The notes beneath the pieces are model-generated. The model was not told the origin of the DNA, did no database searches, and saw only the letters and a list, made by a program, of their open reading frames with translations. Below are positions 1 to 11,635 of a DNA stretch of 64,000 nucleotides, in pieces. The number at the start of each line of letters is the position of its first letter. Within the stretch, counting starts at the first letter, position 1. The DNA comes from Paramecium pentaurelia (taxonomy: Eukaryota > Ciliophora > Oligohymenophorea > Peniculida > Parameciidae): NCBI GenBank assembly GCA_905183005.1, contig CAJJDO010000152.1, positions 65,607-129,606 of the forward strand. The letters are read 5' to 3'. The translations under genes were made by a program, and so were the position numbers.

Positions 1-426
1 TTAATTCATCAATTTTATAGTGATCATCAAAGGAATGGAACCCAATTAAACAACTAATTTCCTATCGAAATTTTTGTAATTATTCTGAAGTTGCTTCAAA
101 GTACTTCACATTCTTTCTAAAATATTCTCATTTTTCAAAACTTACTTATATTTTATACCAAAGGCACGATTTTAACCATGTTCTTACTTCCAATAAACTA
201 TATTTTTCAAATTCAATTCTAATGTATACTTAGGAAAAGGATCATTGATATGCTAAGATTATGATTGATTATTTACATCTCCTATTGTAATCATATTGGG
301 TAAAGCATGAACATAGTAAATTTTATCTTTAAATAAGTGCCGACGTATACATTTGAATGAGTATTTAACAGTCCCATAATTTATGGGTGGTTGTATTTAA
401 GGTCTTTCACCTATTGTTTAGAGCAT
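1..426 (-). CDS. PH domain plus protein kinase, N-terminal part (runs off left edge)
   Basis: Read with TAA/TAG as Gln, the frame opens at the ATG at 426 (MLQTIGERPQIQPP) and continues off the window. One 29-nt intron (117-145) restores the frame. Residues about 15-110 look like a PH domain: a beta-strand start VKYSFKCIRRHLF, then the closing helix YFEATSEQLQKFRQEI. The last visible residues, FHSFDDHYKIDEL, resemble the linker just before the glycine loop of a kinase, as in PH-AGC/CAMK-like kinases of ciliates. The kinase itself lies outside the window, so the kinase part is inference. The second best reading is a stand-alone PH protein. Confidence 0.6.
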
Positions 427-788
427 ATATATATTAATAGATTCAATTTCTTATACTAAATAAAATATTTAGAGTAGTTAAAATCATATCTAATAAATGG
501 ACATCCTATTAACCAAAATAACTGTTCATCATTAATCTTAATTACTGATTTCACATAGATAAAAATAAATGAATGAGAAAATAAATAACATTAATGTAAT
601 CAAATTTAGGAGTTTTCATAAAGAGAGAGAAGATTAACAAAATAAGATAATTAGTTTTTTTTATTATTTAGATTATTATGTAAACTCATAATGATTTGAA
701 GATAGAAATAGATGTTTCAGTTATTTATCTATGATACTACTATTTTTAGTATTTTAATAAAAGTATATTAAAATTATACATTAACTAA
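427..788. other. intergenic, no gene seen
   Basis: About 360 bp of A+T-rich sequence between two genes, both on the minus strand. It should hold the promoter of the PH-kinase gene and the 3' end of the coiled-coil gene. No frame here has the codon texture of its neighbours, and I see no RNA gene. Confidence 0.5.
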
Positions 789-1667
789 TCAAAAAATTGT
801 ACACTCTCCACAACAAGCTCTACTTTTTGGTTGTTCTTTAATTTCTCTTCTTTCATAATGTGATTTATTAGAACTTTCTCTTAATACAACAGATGTTACT
901 ATGGATTTTTCATCTTCTTCCATAACAGTAGTTTCCATTTGACTGAGTAATTACTATACTTTCTATTCTTAACTATTTATCATTTCATCTATTTCCTATT
1001 AAAGTCTTTGTTTTTCCTCTAACATTTATTACATTTGTAGTTCTTCATTTTTTGCAGTTTTTTCTTTTAATAATTATTTCTGTTCTTATTTCTTTTATTT
1101 TAAAAGCATCTTCTCATCAATTTCTTATTGTTTTAATTTTTCTTATTTCATTCTTCTTTTCATAAATTGCTAATTTTATTTATTGATTTATTCTTATTCT
1201 TTAATCTCAAAATTAATGTCTTACAATAGTAATTGTTTATCCTTAATTAAATTAGTCAATTCATTTAAGATTACTTAATCTTTATTTGTTTGTTTCATAT
1301 ATTAGCAAATCATATCTTCCAATTCATCTATTTTCTAAATTATAATATATAAAGCTACCTAATTCATAGTAAATATTTGTTCATCTTATTTGCATGTTTC
1401 TTAATCTATCTCTTCCAATTACGAAAAACATTTATCATTCATCTCTTATATTACATCATCTATATGTTTTTCATCAAAATCTAGAACATGTTGATAAATT
1501 TCATTTTTATTGTCATCTTATATTTTAACGACAATATTTTCTGTTATATCATTCTCAGCTTCAATTCTATTTTAAAGTTCCAATACTAGAGAGAGTGCTC
1601 CGTACAATTATTCTTAGTAATAAGGTATGGCATCTAAAGACAATTAATCAACAACAGTTTAATCCAT
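789..1667 (-). CDS. coiled-coil protein, 292 aa
   Basis: One uninterrupted frame of 293 codons from ATG 1667 to TGA 789, no intron needed. The N-terminal 100 residues are acidic; about residues 100-250 form a long charged coiled coil rich in Gln, Glu, Lys and Leu (for example QEKLKQQEIDEKMLLKQKK). The C terminus is CCGECTIF, a short cysteine cluster that could be lipid-modified or bind metal. It starts 57 bp downstream of the kinase gene on the same strand. I do not recognise a family; cytoskeletal or basal-body scaffold is a guess from the coiled coil only. Confidence 0.75.
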
Positions 1668-1724
1668 TTTTAATAATAAATTTTATATATATATATATAA
1701 CGAATATTTAGCGGGTAATTTTAA

Positions 1725-1867
1725 TCATAATTTCTATTTAGGTATAAATTCAAAAGGGGGAGGTTTGGCTTATTTAACTTATTGAGATTTTATTAATGGT
1801 GTTTTAACATTTGCTAATTATTGTAATACTTCCTAACTAACTTAAAAGCTGAATGGTAAATTTAAAG

Positions 1868-1933
<66 letters not shown>

Positions 1934-3241
1934 TTCTTTTATCTTCTTCTTCTTTAATTTTTATATTAAGTAAATCCAATTTAGATGCATATTTCTTTTT
2001 TACTAATTCTAATTCTTCATACATCTATTATTCAATTTAATTTTTCAATTTCTTTCTTTCATCCAAATTCATATTTTATATCTGTATTTCTAAACTCAAT
2101 TCTTTTGTATGTTCTACTTTCTTTTTTTAATGATCACTTATCTATTAATCCATTTTATTCCATTTTAAAAAATCAGGTTCATCCTTTGCTTGTATCATTT
2201 AATCTTTAATTACAAGAGTACCATAATCAGCATTAGATATCTCATCTTCTATCTCTTCACAATTTGAAATTATAGTTAATGGAGCCTAATCTTTTATTGA
2301 TTATAAACTATGATCATTTTTTTTTAATTTTGTTTATCTTGCTTCCTCTATTTTCTTAGAATATTGTTCTACTAAATTTAGTAACTTTTTTAAATGTTAT
2401 TTCCCCTATTTTATAAAAGTATATTGTAATAATTATTATGCAGTAGGTCTTTCATTTACTTCAACTCTTAAACAAGCCTTAACAAACTAATTAAACTCCT
2501 TAGACCATAATTCAGGTTTAGTAAGTCCCATTGGTGGATTATTCTTTATGGCAAACATAGCTCTGACTGGATGAATATGAGAATAAGGTGGAGCCCCTTC
2601 TGCTAATTCTATAGCTGTTACTCCTAAAGACCAAATATCAGTCAATTAATTATAACGAGATTTACTAATCACTTCAGGACTCATCCAAAATGGAGTTCCT
2701 ATAAATGTTCCCTTTATTTTTATATGAATTTTGTACTTTATCTGCACATGAATAAGTTAATTAGGCAGCAACACCAAAATCTGCTAATTTCACTTAACCC
2801 TTATGATCAAGTAAAATATTCCCTGCTTTTATATCCCTATGGATTTTCTTGTTTGAATGGAGATACTCTATCCCCAATAATGTTGAATACATAATAGCAC
2901 TTATCTCTTCCTAACTCAACCCTCTCTCCATAACTTCCATAAGTCCTAAAACAGAACCTGTAGAACAATATTCCATTAATAACCAGAGATTATTTTCTTT
3001 ATAATAAGAGCCCAAAAAAGACACAATGTTAGGATGTTAACAATCCTTATTAGATAAATCTTACTTTCAAAATTTTGATCTCTTATACTAAATTGTCAAC
3101 ATCATCAACCATTGGAATTATTTTAATTGCCACTATTTATCCATCTTCTTTGTGTCTTCCCTTATATACTGTTGCATATGCTCCTTCACCTATTAATTCA
3201 AGTAATTCAAATTCCTCTTCTGGATCATGATTCCAATACAT
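1725..3241 (-). CDS. MST/Ste20-like serine/threonine protein kinase, 490 aa
   Basis: Removing two introns (3046-3064, only 19 nt, and 2712-2736, 25 nt) leaves 491 codons. The kinase domain fills residues about 8-265: glycine loop IGEGAYATVYKG, Lys in VAIKIIP, catalytic loop HRDIKAGNILL, DFG in LADFGVAAQL, and the GTFIGTPFWMSPEV segment typical of the MST/GCK group of Ste20 kinases. The C-terminal third is coiled coil followed by 21 Gln in a row (all TAA) and a Pro-rich tail; I see no SARAH domain, so assignment to Hippo/MST proper is uncertain. Such kinases in ciliates have been tied to cell patterning, which is knowledge of relatives and not shown here. Confidence 0.88.
1869..1931 (-). repeat. 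21 consecutive TAA codons (polyglutamine)
   Basis: On the plus strand this is an uninterrupted TTA microsatellite. In the frame of the kinase gene it reads as 21 TAA codons, that is polyglutamine in the ciliate code. A standard-code reader would end the protein here. Length is likely to vary between strains. Confidence 0.9.
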
Positions 3242-3304
3242 TTTAACTTATAAATTAAGAATAATACTGTTTTTGAATTTAACAAAATCAAATTAATTAT
3301 ATAC

Positions 3305-4070
3305 TCATCTTACTTGGAATGTTTCATCAACTATTTAAAGATCTTAATATGCATAATTGATATATTTAGCTATCTGTATAAATTGACCCTTAATTTTGTA
3401 TTCACTCTTCCCTTCCAATATTTCAAAATATTATCCATCATTAAAAGAAAGCACAATCTTATAATGCAAAGTAGAATTCTAGATTGCTATAACAATTAAC
3501 CATAATAATATTACAATCCATCCCTCTCTTAACCATTCTCATATTACTTAAATGTGAAATTTTCTATTCCATAACATTCTTTTGACAACAAATATTCCTA
3601 TAACACAATATTATCTCATCTCTCTAAGTATATATTTCATTTTACCTCTTTATTGAATATTAGCTTCTCCCTCTTTATAGCTATCAAAAAACTGATCCCT
3701 ATTCCCATAATAATAAAACTAACAAAGTACTACCACCATGTAGTTCCCTACTTAAACACTTTCCCTTCCAAACCCCAAATCAAATTGTAAAGCAAATATA
3801 AAGATAACAAAATTATCAATATCCCTATTCCCCAAATACTAAGCCAAATGATTATTATAATACAATACAGGAACTCTATATAAAATTAATGACTTTTTAT
3901 CTTTTGAAATGCTTTTCATTATTTTTTCTGCATCTACCTCATTATCAATATAAAATACGATTCAACTATTTCTCAGTCAACTCTATATCTTCATTCTTTC
4001 CAGGGATATACTATTAAGATCTCTTAGATCTAGAAATAGCAGATATTGCACCAACTGTTCCAAACTTCAT
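3305..4070 (-). CDS. small two-pass membrane protein, 224 aa
   Basis: Four introns of 25, 22, 22 and 22 nt give exactly 225 codons. Residues about 1-45 are polar and Ser/Lys rich (MKFGTVGAISAISRSKRS), which could be a mitochondrial targeting region. A hydrophobic segment YFVSFIIMGIGISFLIAI is followed by a basic loop with two Cys (RNICC), then a second hydrophobic segment WIVILLWLIVIAI and a C-terminal globular tail. The layout (basic N terminus, membrane segments, tail) recalls small inner-membrane assembly factors of mitochondria, but no family motif is clear. It lies 63 bp upstream of the kinase start on the same strand. Confidence 0.65.
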
Positions 4071-5097
4071 TATTTATAGATAAGATGATAAAATATTAAT
4101 AAAATGATTTTGAGTTTATAACCAAATTAATTACAATACTGATGTTCTTTATTTTTGGATTATAATATTTATATTTAATAACTATGACTATCTTTAATGA
4201 ATTATTATGTATTTTTATCTATAATTTTGATAACTTAAAATGGATTTATATAATCAATTTAATATAATAAAATCAATTAGTATTATTTTTTCACAAATGA
4301 TTATTAAGAATTCTTAATTAAATAGAATTAGGATTGTCTTTCTAATTATTTTAATAATTCAATTTATTACTTATTTATAGTGAAACAAATGTACTATTTT
4401 CTTAGAAGCAATATATAGAATGAAAAATTTTAATATATAAAATAAGCAGACTAAGCTAATATATGATAATGCAAATTATTTAACAGACCTAAAATAATGA
4501 ATTAAATTGATAAAGGCTTATGATTTATTTTGTTTGTATTATTGCCTTAGATGGGTCAAATAATCATAATAAAAATTTGATAAATCTTAACAAAAAAGTT
4601 AGTTTGAACAAAAAATTTATGTATTTAATAAATTATTGTAATGATGTTTAAATGATTCATAAAATTTAGAAAATTAAAACTTTTTTTTAATTAAAAAAAA
4701 TCAAGGTTTCTTTAAGCTATCATCTTAATTGAAATGTTTAATATTTGATATTAACAATTTAATTATACTTATGAATAGTTATAATTATACATGAATTTAA
4801 ATGCTTGAAATTTATATTAAATTTTGAAAAATTGTAAATGAAATTGAGGTAAAATTTGTGATTAAATAATTTAGAAGAAAAAAAAAGTAATAAGAATCAA
4901 ATTATGAAAGGAAATCTTAATACTATATACTTTTCGATAGAACTTAAAAGAAAAATAATAAGGTTTAAATAAGGAATTCTAAAAGGTGCTTGATGAAATT
5001 AATTAAATGTTTTAAACTAATTAATTAATATGAGAACTTCTATTTATCATTAATATGATGATATATATTTCTAAAGATATTATAAAAAGATTCAGAA
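4071..5097. other. non-coding A+T-rich stretch
   Basis: About 1 kb with no frame that looks coding on either strand, even allowing short introns. It contains homopolymer A and T runs and no repeat of note. It separates the membrane-protein gene from the small gene at 5098-5631. Confidence 0.45.
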
Positions 5098-5631
5098 TCA
5101 ATCCAACAGTAAGAGGGGACTGTTTGATCTAAGTCTCTTTTGAGTTACATTCTTTCTTAACAATCTATTAACAGAAGGATTTAACACTAATTTGTCAGCA
5201 GTATTTCCAAGAGTATCTAAAATAATATTTTAACTTCTTAATTTCTTTTCTTTCCAATACTGCTATTCTTTTATTAAAGGATCTGTTTTAGTTTGAACTC
5301 CCAAATTATGTAGATATCGAACGATCTCTACTTCAGTTTAATATTCTTTTTAATCTATATAGTATTCAATAGAGTCATTCAAATCAGTTGTAGACATAGG
5401 GCTTATTTATGTTGAATTTGAGCCCAGAAGTGCAAAAACAGAATTTAAATGATTAAAGGTTTGCTTCATGGAATCACTTTGCAGGTATTTTAATTTAATA
5501 TTTTATTGATATGTTTCAAATATAGTAAATATAAATGCTCTCTCAATTGAATTATTGTGTTTAGAAAAGCTAAGAAAATTTTACAAAGGTTAATAAAATT
5601 TCAAATTCTAAGTATGCAATTTCAACTACAT
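5098..5631 (-). CDS. hypothetical protein, 177 aa
   Basis: One frame of 178 codons, ATG 5631 to TGA 5098, no intron. The protein is helical and mixed-charge, with a hydrophobic patch AFIFTIFETYQQ near residue 35 and a basic, Arg-rich C terminus. A shorter start at 5397 (MSTTDLND) also gives an open frame; I prefer the long form because the extra codons have normal amino-acid texture. No family recognised. Confidence 0.55.
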
Positions 5632-6249
5632 TTCATTAATTCTTATGAAAAAATGAAAAAAACTGAATAATTAAGATTAAGTTAAATTTGAATATAGTAG
5701 TAATCATTTTATTACCAAATTAAGGAAAAACAATAAATTATAAGGCTCATGATCTTAAATTAACAGTTGAGTTATTGAAATATAAAACTGAATAATATAA
5801 AAATTATGGTAATTAATTTTTATTATTATTCTTACACATGTTAGAATTGAAAGGAACTAAAATTCAATTAAGAAATTAAGATCGTCATTTGTTTTGATTG
5901 ATTTGAAATAAAAATAAGAATGGAATTATTAATTTAATTTTACTTTGTTATTATGAATATTAAGATTTATTAATAAATTGGAATTTACTTAATTTAAAAT
6001 AAAATTATTATGAGATACTGTCTAACAAATTAAATCAAAGGATGAAATAATATAAATAATATAATTTGTTAATTTTTAAATAATCCTATACTCTTAAAAT
6101 ATAAAATAATCATGATATTAACTTTTCTATAATCTCTTATTAAATGTTATAAGCTTAAGGTTTAAAAAATTCTATAGTTTTCATATTTTTATAATTTGAT
6201 TACAAATACTCATCAATAGTACCAATTTCATCAACTATTCTCATAATTT
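5632..6249. other. non-coding stretch
   Basis: About 620 bp of A+T-rich sequence between the small gene and the S49 peptidase. I see no coding frame, RNA gene or repeat worth naming. Confidence 0.45.
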
Positions 6250-6887
6250 TCATGATGTTTACTTTAATTTTTTAGCCTAATAGCCATTTAATATGGAAGA
6301 TTAAAAAATCTCATTTAAACAGTCTGTTTATTCATGTAGATTTATGTATCTTTTAGAAAGATTCAATGTTATTTGTTTTTTAAGTTCTATTTCATTATTT
6401 TTATTCATATTGTTTAACCATTCTTTATCTGTCTCTTTGAATGGTTGTAAGGGATTCAATCTATCCTTATATTTTCCATGTGATAAATTCACAACATCTA
6501 GATTATGATCTTTTATTAATTCAGAAATATTCCATATTTATCCTGAAAAAGTATAATCTCCAATTTCTGAATTATTTGCTGAAATAATCTTATCCCCACA
6601 ACTTAATATGATATTTGCACTATTATAAACTTGAGCTCCAGCAAAGCATAAAATAGGGAGTCTAAATTTAAATAAATGAAATACTTTTGTTTTTAAGCAA
6701 ATTTTTAAAGTAAATATTATATTTACTTGGCTTAGACTACAGATCCTCCTTAACAATCAATTTGAACAGCAAGTACTTTTGGTTAATAAAATGCTATATT
6801 TTCTAATTAATTTCTTATTAATTATGTTAATTTTGAAGTGATGGGTCTTTGAATATTGATTCTAATAATCCTGTTTAATAAATTCAT
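6250..6887 (-). CDS. SppA-like S49 peptidase, probably mitochondrial, 204 aa
   Basis: One 23-nt intron gives 205 codons. The fold is the short SppA/protease IV type: AVQIDCQGGSV (oxyanion region), then PILCFAGAQVYNSANIILSC, where the Ser of YNSANI sits at the nucleophile position, then GDKIISANNSEIGDY, and LSHGKYKDRL, whose second Lys matches the general-base Lys of bacterial SppA. Both members of the Ser-Lys dyad are therefore present. The N terminus MNLLNRIIRINIQR is basic and amphipathic, as expected for mitochondrial import. Family members cleave remnant signal peptides or membrane proteins; the substrate here is unknown. Confidence 0.72.
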
Positions 6888-7087
6888 GAATAATTAAATT
6901 AATTTTAATAATATTCTTATATCTCTATTGAATAATAATAATAATATTCAACAATCTCATATATAATTTAGATAATTAAATAATAATAAATAAAACTAAT
7001 GGAAATACTTTGTGAAATTCTATAATAATAATTCAAAGAAATCATTATTTTATATATTAAATTTATTTTATTTTAATTTCTATTAAT

Positions 7088-8637
7088 ATGATTGAATAGT
7101 ATGAGCTAGATCAGATAATAGGAATAAGAAATTAATTTGGACCCAATAGATATTAAGTTATTTCTGAATCACTTTTCTTTGAAAGTCATGATTTAAGTAA
7201 TTCTTTTGATTATTAAGTAGTTGATTAAGCAGCAACTATAATTAGGTAATAGAAAGATCGAGAATAGTAATCAAAATTAGATAAGAATGATCACTTCATT
7301 ATTTTTGCTATGAATATATTACAACAGAAAGCATTTACATAGTACAAGATATTTAATTCATAATTTATAAAAAAATTTCGAGAAACTAATTCTGAAAATA
7401 CTTTAATCACCAGTTTAAATAAAATAATAAGAGAAAATATAGATATGACAAATACAAAAAAAAATGATGTTAATTAGAATTAAGGAAATCCTTAATCAGA
7501 AAAACACCAAGAACAATAAAAAAAAGAAGTTAAAATATAAGTATTATGATTATAATTTTAGGATGTTATTATAATAGAATTAGAAAATTCAGAAATTAGT
7601 GATCTAATCAGAAGGAAAGTTAATCAATTAGATGAAGGTTTTTATATAGCACTATTAGAGAAGAAATCTACAAATAATTTCGAATTTTGGGAAAATTAAG
7701 ATGCACTAAGACAAGTTTATTAAAATGAAATTTCAAAATTAATTTAAAATATGTCACAAAATTAAACTTTAATATATTTAACTAGAAAAGAATTCTAACT
7801 AAATGATGTAAAGACTCATTTTGAATAAAATTATACTATTAAGATAAATTCTAATGAGACTGAAGAACTTTCTTAAGATTTTAATAACAATGTAACTGAA
7901 AATTTTATTCCTTTAATAACTTTTAATTAATTATTTAAAGAATAAGTGATTTATCCAATTTTGGAATTATCTAAATTAAATAGATAAGTGAATTTTTAAG
8001 AAATTAGTAATCGTATAGGTTGTATTTAAAATTAAACAATTGAAGTATTTCTAAAATTGATTGAAACTTTTGAAAATTGCAAATAAATTATAAGATGGGT
8101 TAATGTAAAAGAATTTAATATTCATAGTTAATAGAAAAATATTTATAAGAAAAATCTGTATCTACATCATATGTTCTTTAAAATCAAGAATAATAATAAA
8201 TTAAAAAAATCCAAGATTATCTAAATTAATGTTATTAATAATATGATAAAAGATTTCAAGATAAATTTTATAATATAATGTAAGAGAATTCGTATGATGA
8301 ATTCTAAAATAGTCGATAATAAATAGAAAATAATTAAGATAGTAAGGATGCTTTATCTGGTACTTATTTTAGCATTGTATTGTATGAAATTAAAGAAAAT
8401 GCTTTACTTCTCTATTAAGGATTCAAAATTGGATCAGAAATTTTCAATGTACTAGCAAAACTTGATTTTCCTGAAAAAAACGAGTAATCAAATCAAAAAT
8501 AAAAAAATTAAACAATCTCTGAATCAACTGAAATTTAATATGTAGATATAGGTTAAATTAGTTTGGTTGAAAAAGAAGAAGGAAGAACAGTCTATACGTA
8601 TTTATCTTTACTTATATAAGACTTAAATTTTAGTTGA
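7088..8637 (+). CDS. hypothetical protein, about 501 aa
   Basis: ATG 7088 to TGA 8637 with introns of 21 nt (near 7541) and 23 nt (near 8108) leaves exactly 502 codons. The protein is polar, helical and Gln/Asn rich, with a more globular C-terminal part (GTYFSIVLYEIKENALLLYQ, then YVDIGQISLVEKEEGRTVY). No domain recognised. The 3' end is uncertain: just after the chosen stop another frame stays open and protein-like to about 8900, so a further intron could extend the gene. Confidence 0.6.
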
Positions 8638-8985
8638 AGGAAGAGAATTATTAACTGATTTTAAATAAAAATCAAAAATATCGAGATCTAATTATGGAGT
8701 AAATAATCAAATATTAATAATAGAGCATTAATGAAAAGTGTTGCCATTAAGGTCAAATAGACAATGTTTAATCCTACATCTAGAAAGTTTGCAAGTAAAA
8801 TTTCATAATAAATTTAAATTTGATAATAATGAGGCTTTAAGCAAATTTAAATTAGTTTTATTATATGCAATTCTAATTAAATTTCTATTTTTCTATTTAT
8901 AATCCTTAAATTATTCTAAATAATTATTTCACTTTTCTATATTTTCTTTCTTTACTTAATATAATAATTTTAAGTCATTTTTTTA

Positions 8986-10532
8986 ATGGCTACAAAGAAT
9001 ACAAATACAGAGGAACCACAAAATACGAATATATTTATATTACTTATTTATAGAAAAAAGTATGTATTACTCCTGTTGGTATTCTATTACGATTACCCTA
9101 AAAAATTGATATTAGTATGATAAACTATAGATTAAAGTTAAGATTGATCATGAAATCCCTAAAAAGTATTTCAAAATAAAAACTCTATAAAATTTATTAA
9201 TATGGTTATTTTGCAAGAATTAAGTTAATCCATTATGATTAACAATGACTGTAATTATTGTAATAAAATAGAATAAAAAATTAATTAGATGTGGAATAAT
9301 AATGAATCTAAATTTTGGATTAGATTTAGAATCATCTTTTATTTAAGAAGACAAGATTGTGTATTTTAAGGATTTAGATTTAGGGAAAGGGAACTTTTGG
9401 CAATCAGCATTTTATACTAGATATCATGAAGATCAACTATTTCAAACTTAACAAACATAATCAATAAATAAATAGGATATCTTATAATAAAAATAAATCT
9501 ACAATAAATATCAAAATTTTATTTTAATTAAGGAATAACTCAAAATGAATTTATATCCAATAGATGAAAAAATATATTCTGATTATATGAAATTAGATGG
9601 GGAAGTGTAAAAAATAGGAATAATAAATTTTGCAATTGATTGTGAAATGGTGTTGACAGAAAATAGATTAGAACTTGCTAGACTGCCAATTGTAGATTAT
9701 AATTACAATGTTGTACTTAATATATTAGTCAAACCATAAATTACACTAAGTATTTAAAGAATTATACTATTCTATAGATATAGTGGTATAACTGAGGATA
9801 TGTTAAGTAATGTTACTGTTACATTGATAGAAGCATAAAAGTTGGTTAAATCTATTTCAGATTAAGATTCTATTTAGGTCATTCTTTAGAGAATGATTAA
9901 AATGCTTTATAGATAATAAATCATAAATGTGTGGATACTAGTGTCTTTTATATGACAGAAAGTAACAGAAAATAATCATTAAAAAACTTAGCTTATAAAT
10001 ATTTAAATTTAAGTATTTAAATAGTAAATAAATTTATTAAAATTAATTGGACACACATGATTCAAATAAAGATGCTAAAATTGCATTTTCTTTGGTTAAG
10101 TTGAGAATTGAAATTTTGGATAATATTCTTAATACTCTATTTAAATAATAATAAACTAATACTCCTGATGTCTTAATTTAAGAAGTTGGGAGGCATAAAT
10201 TTAGTTGAATCAAAATAGGAAGTAGAATTTCTATTAAAATATGATATTGGTTTTGAAGATGTAGATTAAATCAATGATGAATAAAGTGATTATCTTAATA
10301 TATTTAGAAATGAAAAGAATGGCAGAATTACTTTAATAAAGAAATACTAATGCAATCAATCCAAAATTAATATTTGTACAAATATAGAATTACTTTGAAG
10401 AATTTGAATCATCCTTTTAGACAATGTATAATTTAGCACCTTCTTAAACAAGTAATTTGTTGAAGTAATTTTTAAGTATTTATATTGTTAATAGGAGGAC
10501 ACTAACAATAATTTCTGTTTATTATATAATGA
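8986..10532 (+). pseudogene. REXO-type DEDDh 3'-5' RNA exonuclease, interrupted
   Basis: The exonuclease core is clear: Exo I FAIDCEMV, ELARLPIVDYN, YSGITEDML, Exo II GHSLEND, DTSVFY, and Exo III HDSNKDA with the catalytic His and Asp. This is the REXO1/REXO5 (NEF-sp) family, which trims rRNA, snoRNA or other small RNAs. The reading is damaged: an in-frame TGA (9236-9238) falls where relatives have Trp after Asn-Pro; a one-base loss is needed near 9873; the frame shifts again at an AC repeat near 10053 and near 10190. A 37-nt intron near the start and introns at about 10281 and 10467 repair other breaks. Either a decaying gene or local sequencing error. Confidence 0.65.
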
Positions 10533-10784
10533 TAATTTTATATTATCTTCATTTATTTTTAAATTATTATAAAAAATTACATATTATAATATATCCGATT
10601 TTATTTCTATAATTTATCATGATATCTATGAGTATGTTATTATTTACCTTATTCTTAATTCATATATCCCTTTAGTTTGAAGATATAAATTTGAAATTTA
10701 AAATTATTTGAATTTTTTTATTTGGGTACATAAACATATGTCCAGTAATCAATAATAATAATAAATAAAATTAAATAAGTTCGG

Positions 10785-11049
10785 ATGGCAGAAAGAAACA
10801 TAAGCTAAAATTCAATTGACTCTGATAAGCTAAAATTTGATATAAATGCACGAAACTCCTAAGAAGTGACAAAAGAATATGGATCAATTAGGCCATACAA
10901 TTATAATTGTAATTAGTTAATATTAATATAAAGGCTAATTAGATTAATATAATGTGAAATTATGTGGAGTAGTATTTGATGCTATAGGGCAACCAGATTT
11001 CTTCTTGAAGAATGATAATTTGGAAACCAAAATCGACACTCTAGAATGA
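10785..11049 (+). CDS. small hypothetical protein, 79 aa
   Basis: A 25-nt intron joins two exons into 80 codons (MAERNISQNSIDSDK ... to ...NLETKIDTLE, stop 11047-11049). Soluble, no signal peptide or membrane segment. The exact frame closure after splicing supports it, though short length keeps confidence moderate. Family unknown. Confidence 0.55.
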
Positions 11050-11635
11050 TTAAAGCACAGATGATTAATAAATATATATTAGTTATATATTATTGATCGA
11101 AAAGATGTGTATTTTTATAACTAAATTATTCTCTTTTTTTATTAAACCTCCTTTTCTTTATGAGAATACAAGTTTAAAATATTTCACTTTAAAAATTTTG
11201 TAAATACTGAATAAAGACCACACTTAGATTTTATTATCACAAAATAATTATTTTTTTTAACCTATACAGCAAGCCTATAAAATATCTTATAGTATTAATA
11301 AGAGGCGATATAATTTTCTTAATAATATTTTTAATCATCTTCATAAATTAATAAACTGATCTTCATTTCATATGATTTATTGAAACCCTAAAATCTATAT
11401 TAGAAGGTATTCAGTAAGAAAATTTTTTATATGCATTTTTTAAGATTTAAAAACAATAATATAATTTTTTCTTAGAAAATTAGTCAATTTTTTTCAAGCT
11501 AAAAATTGTCTTATTAAAAAATTCATAATGTAATTATTATTCATATAAATTGAGATTCACTCTATTTTTTTCAATAAAAAATTGAAATATATATATATAA
11601 ACATGAGATTTTGATAATATATAATATTAATTTAA
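11050..11635. other. non-coding stretch
   Basis: About 590 bp, strongly A+T rich, with poly-T runs and an AT dinucleotide run shortly before the next ATG. No gene seen; it should contain the promoter of the SHIPPO-repeat gene. Confidence 0.45.

Noticed and set aside
9236..9238. TGA read as Trp or selenocysteine
   Set aside because: Elsewhere in the window TGA ends every gene cleanly, and the same gene carries frameshifts, so decay or error is more likely than recoding. A SECIS-like hairpin was not evident.
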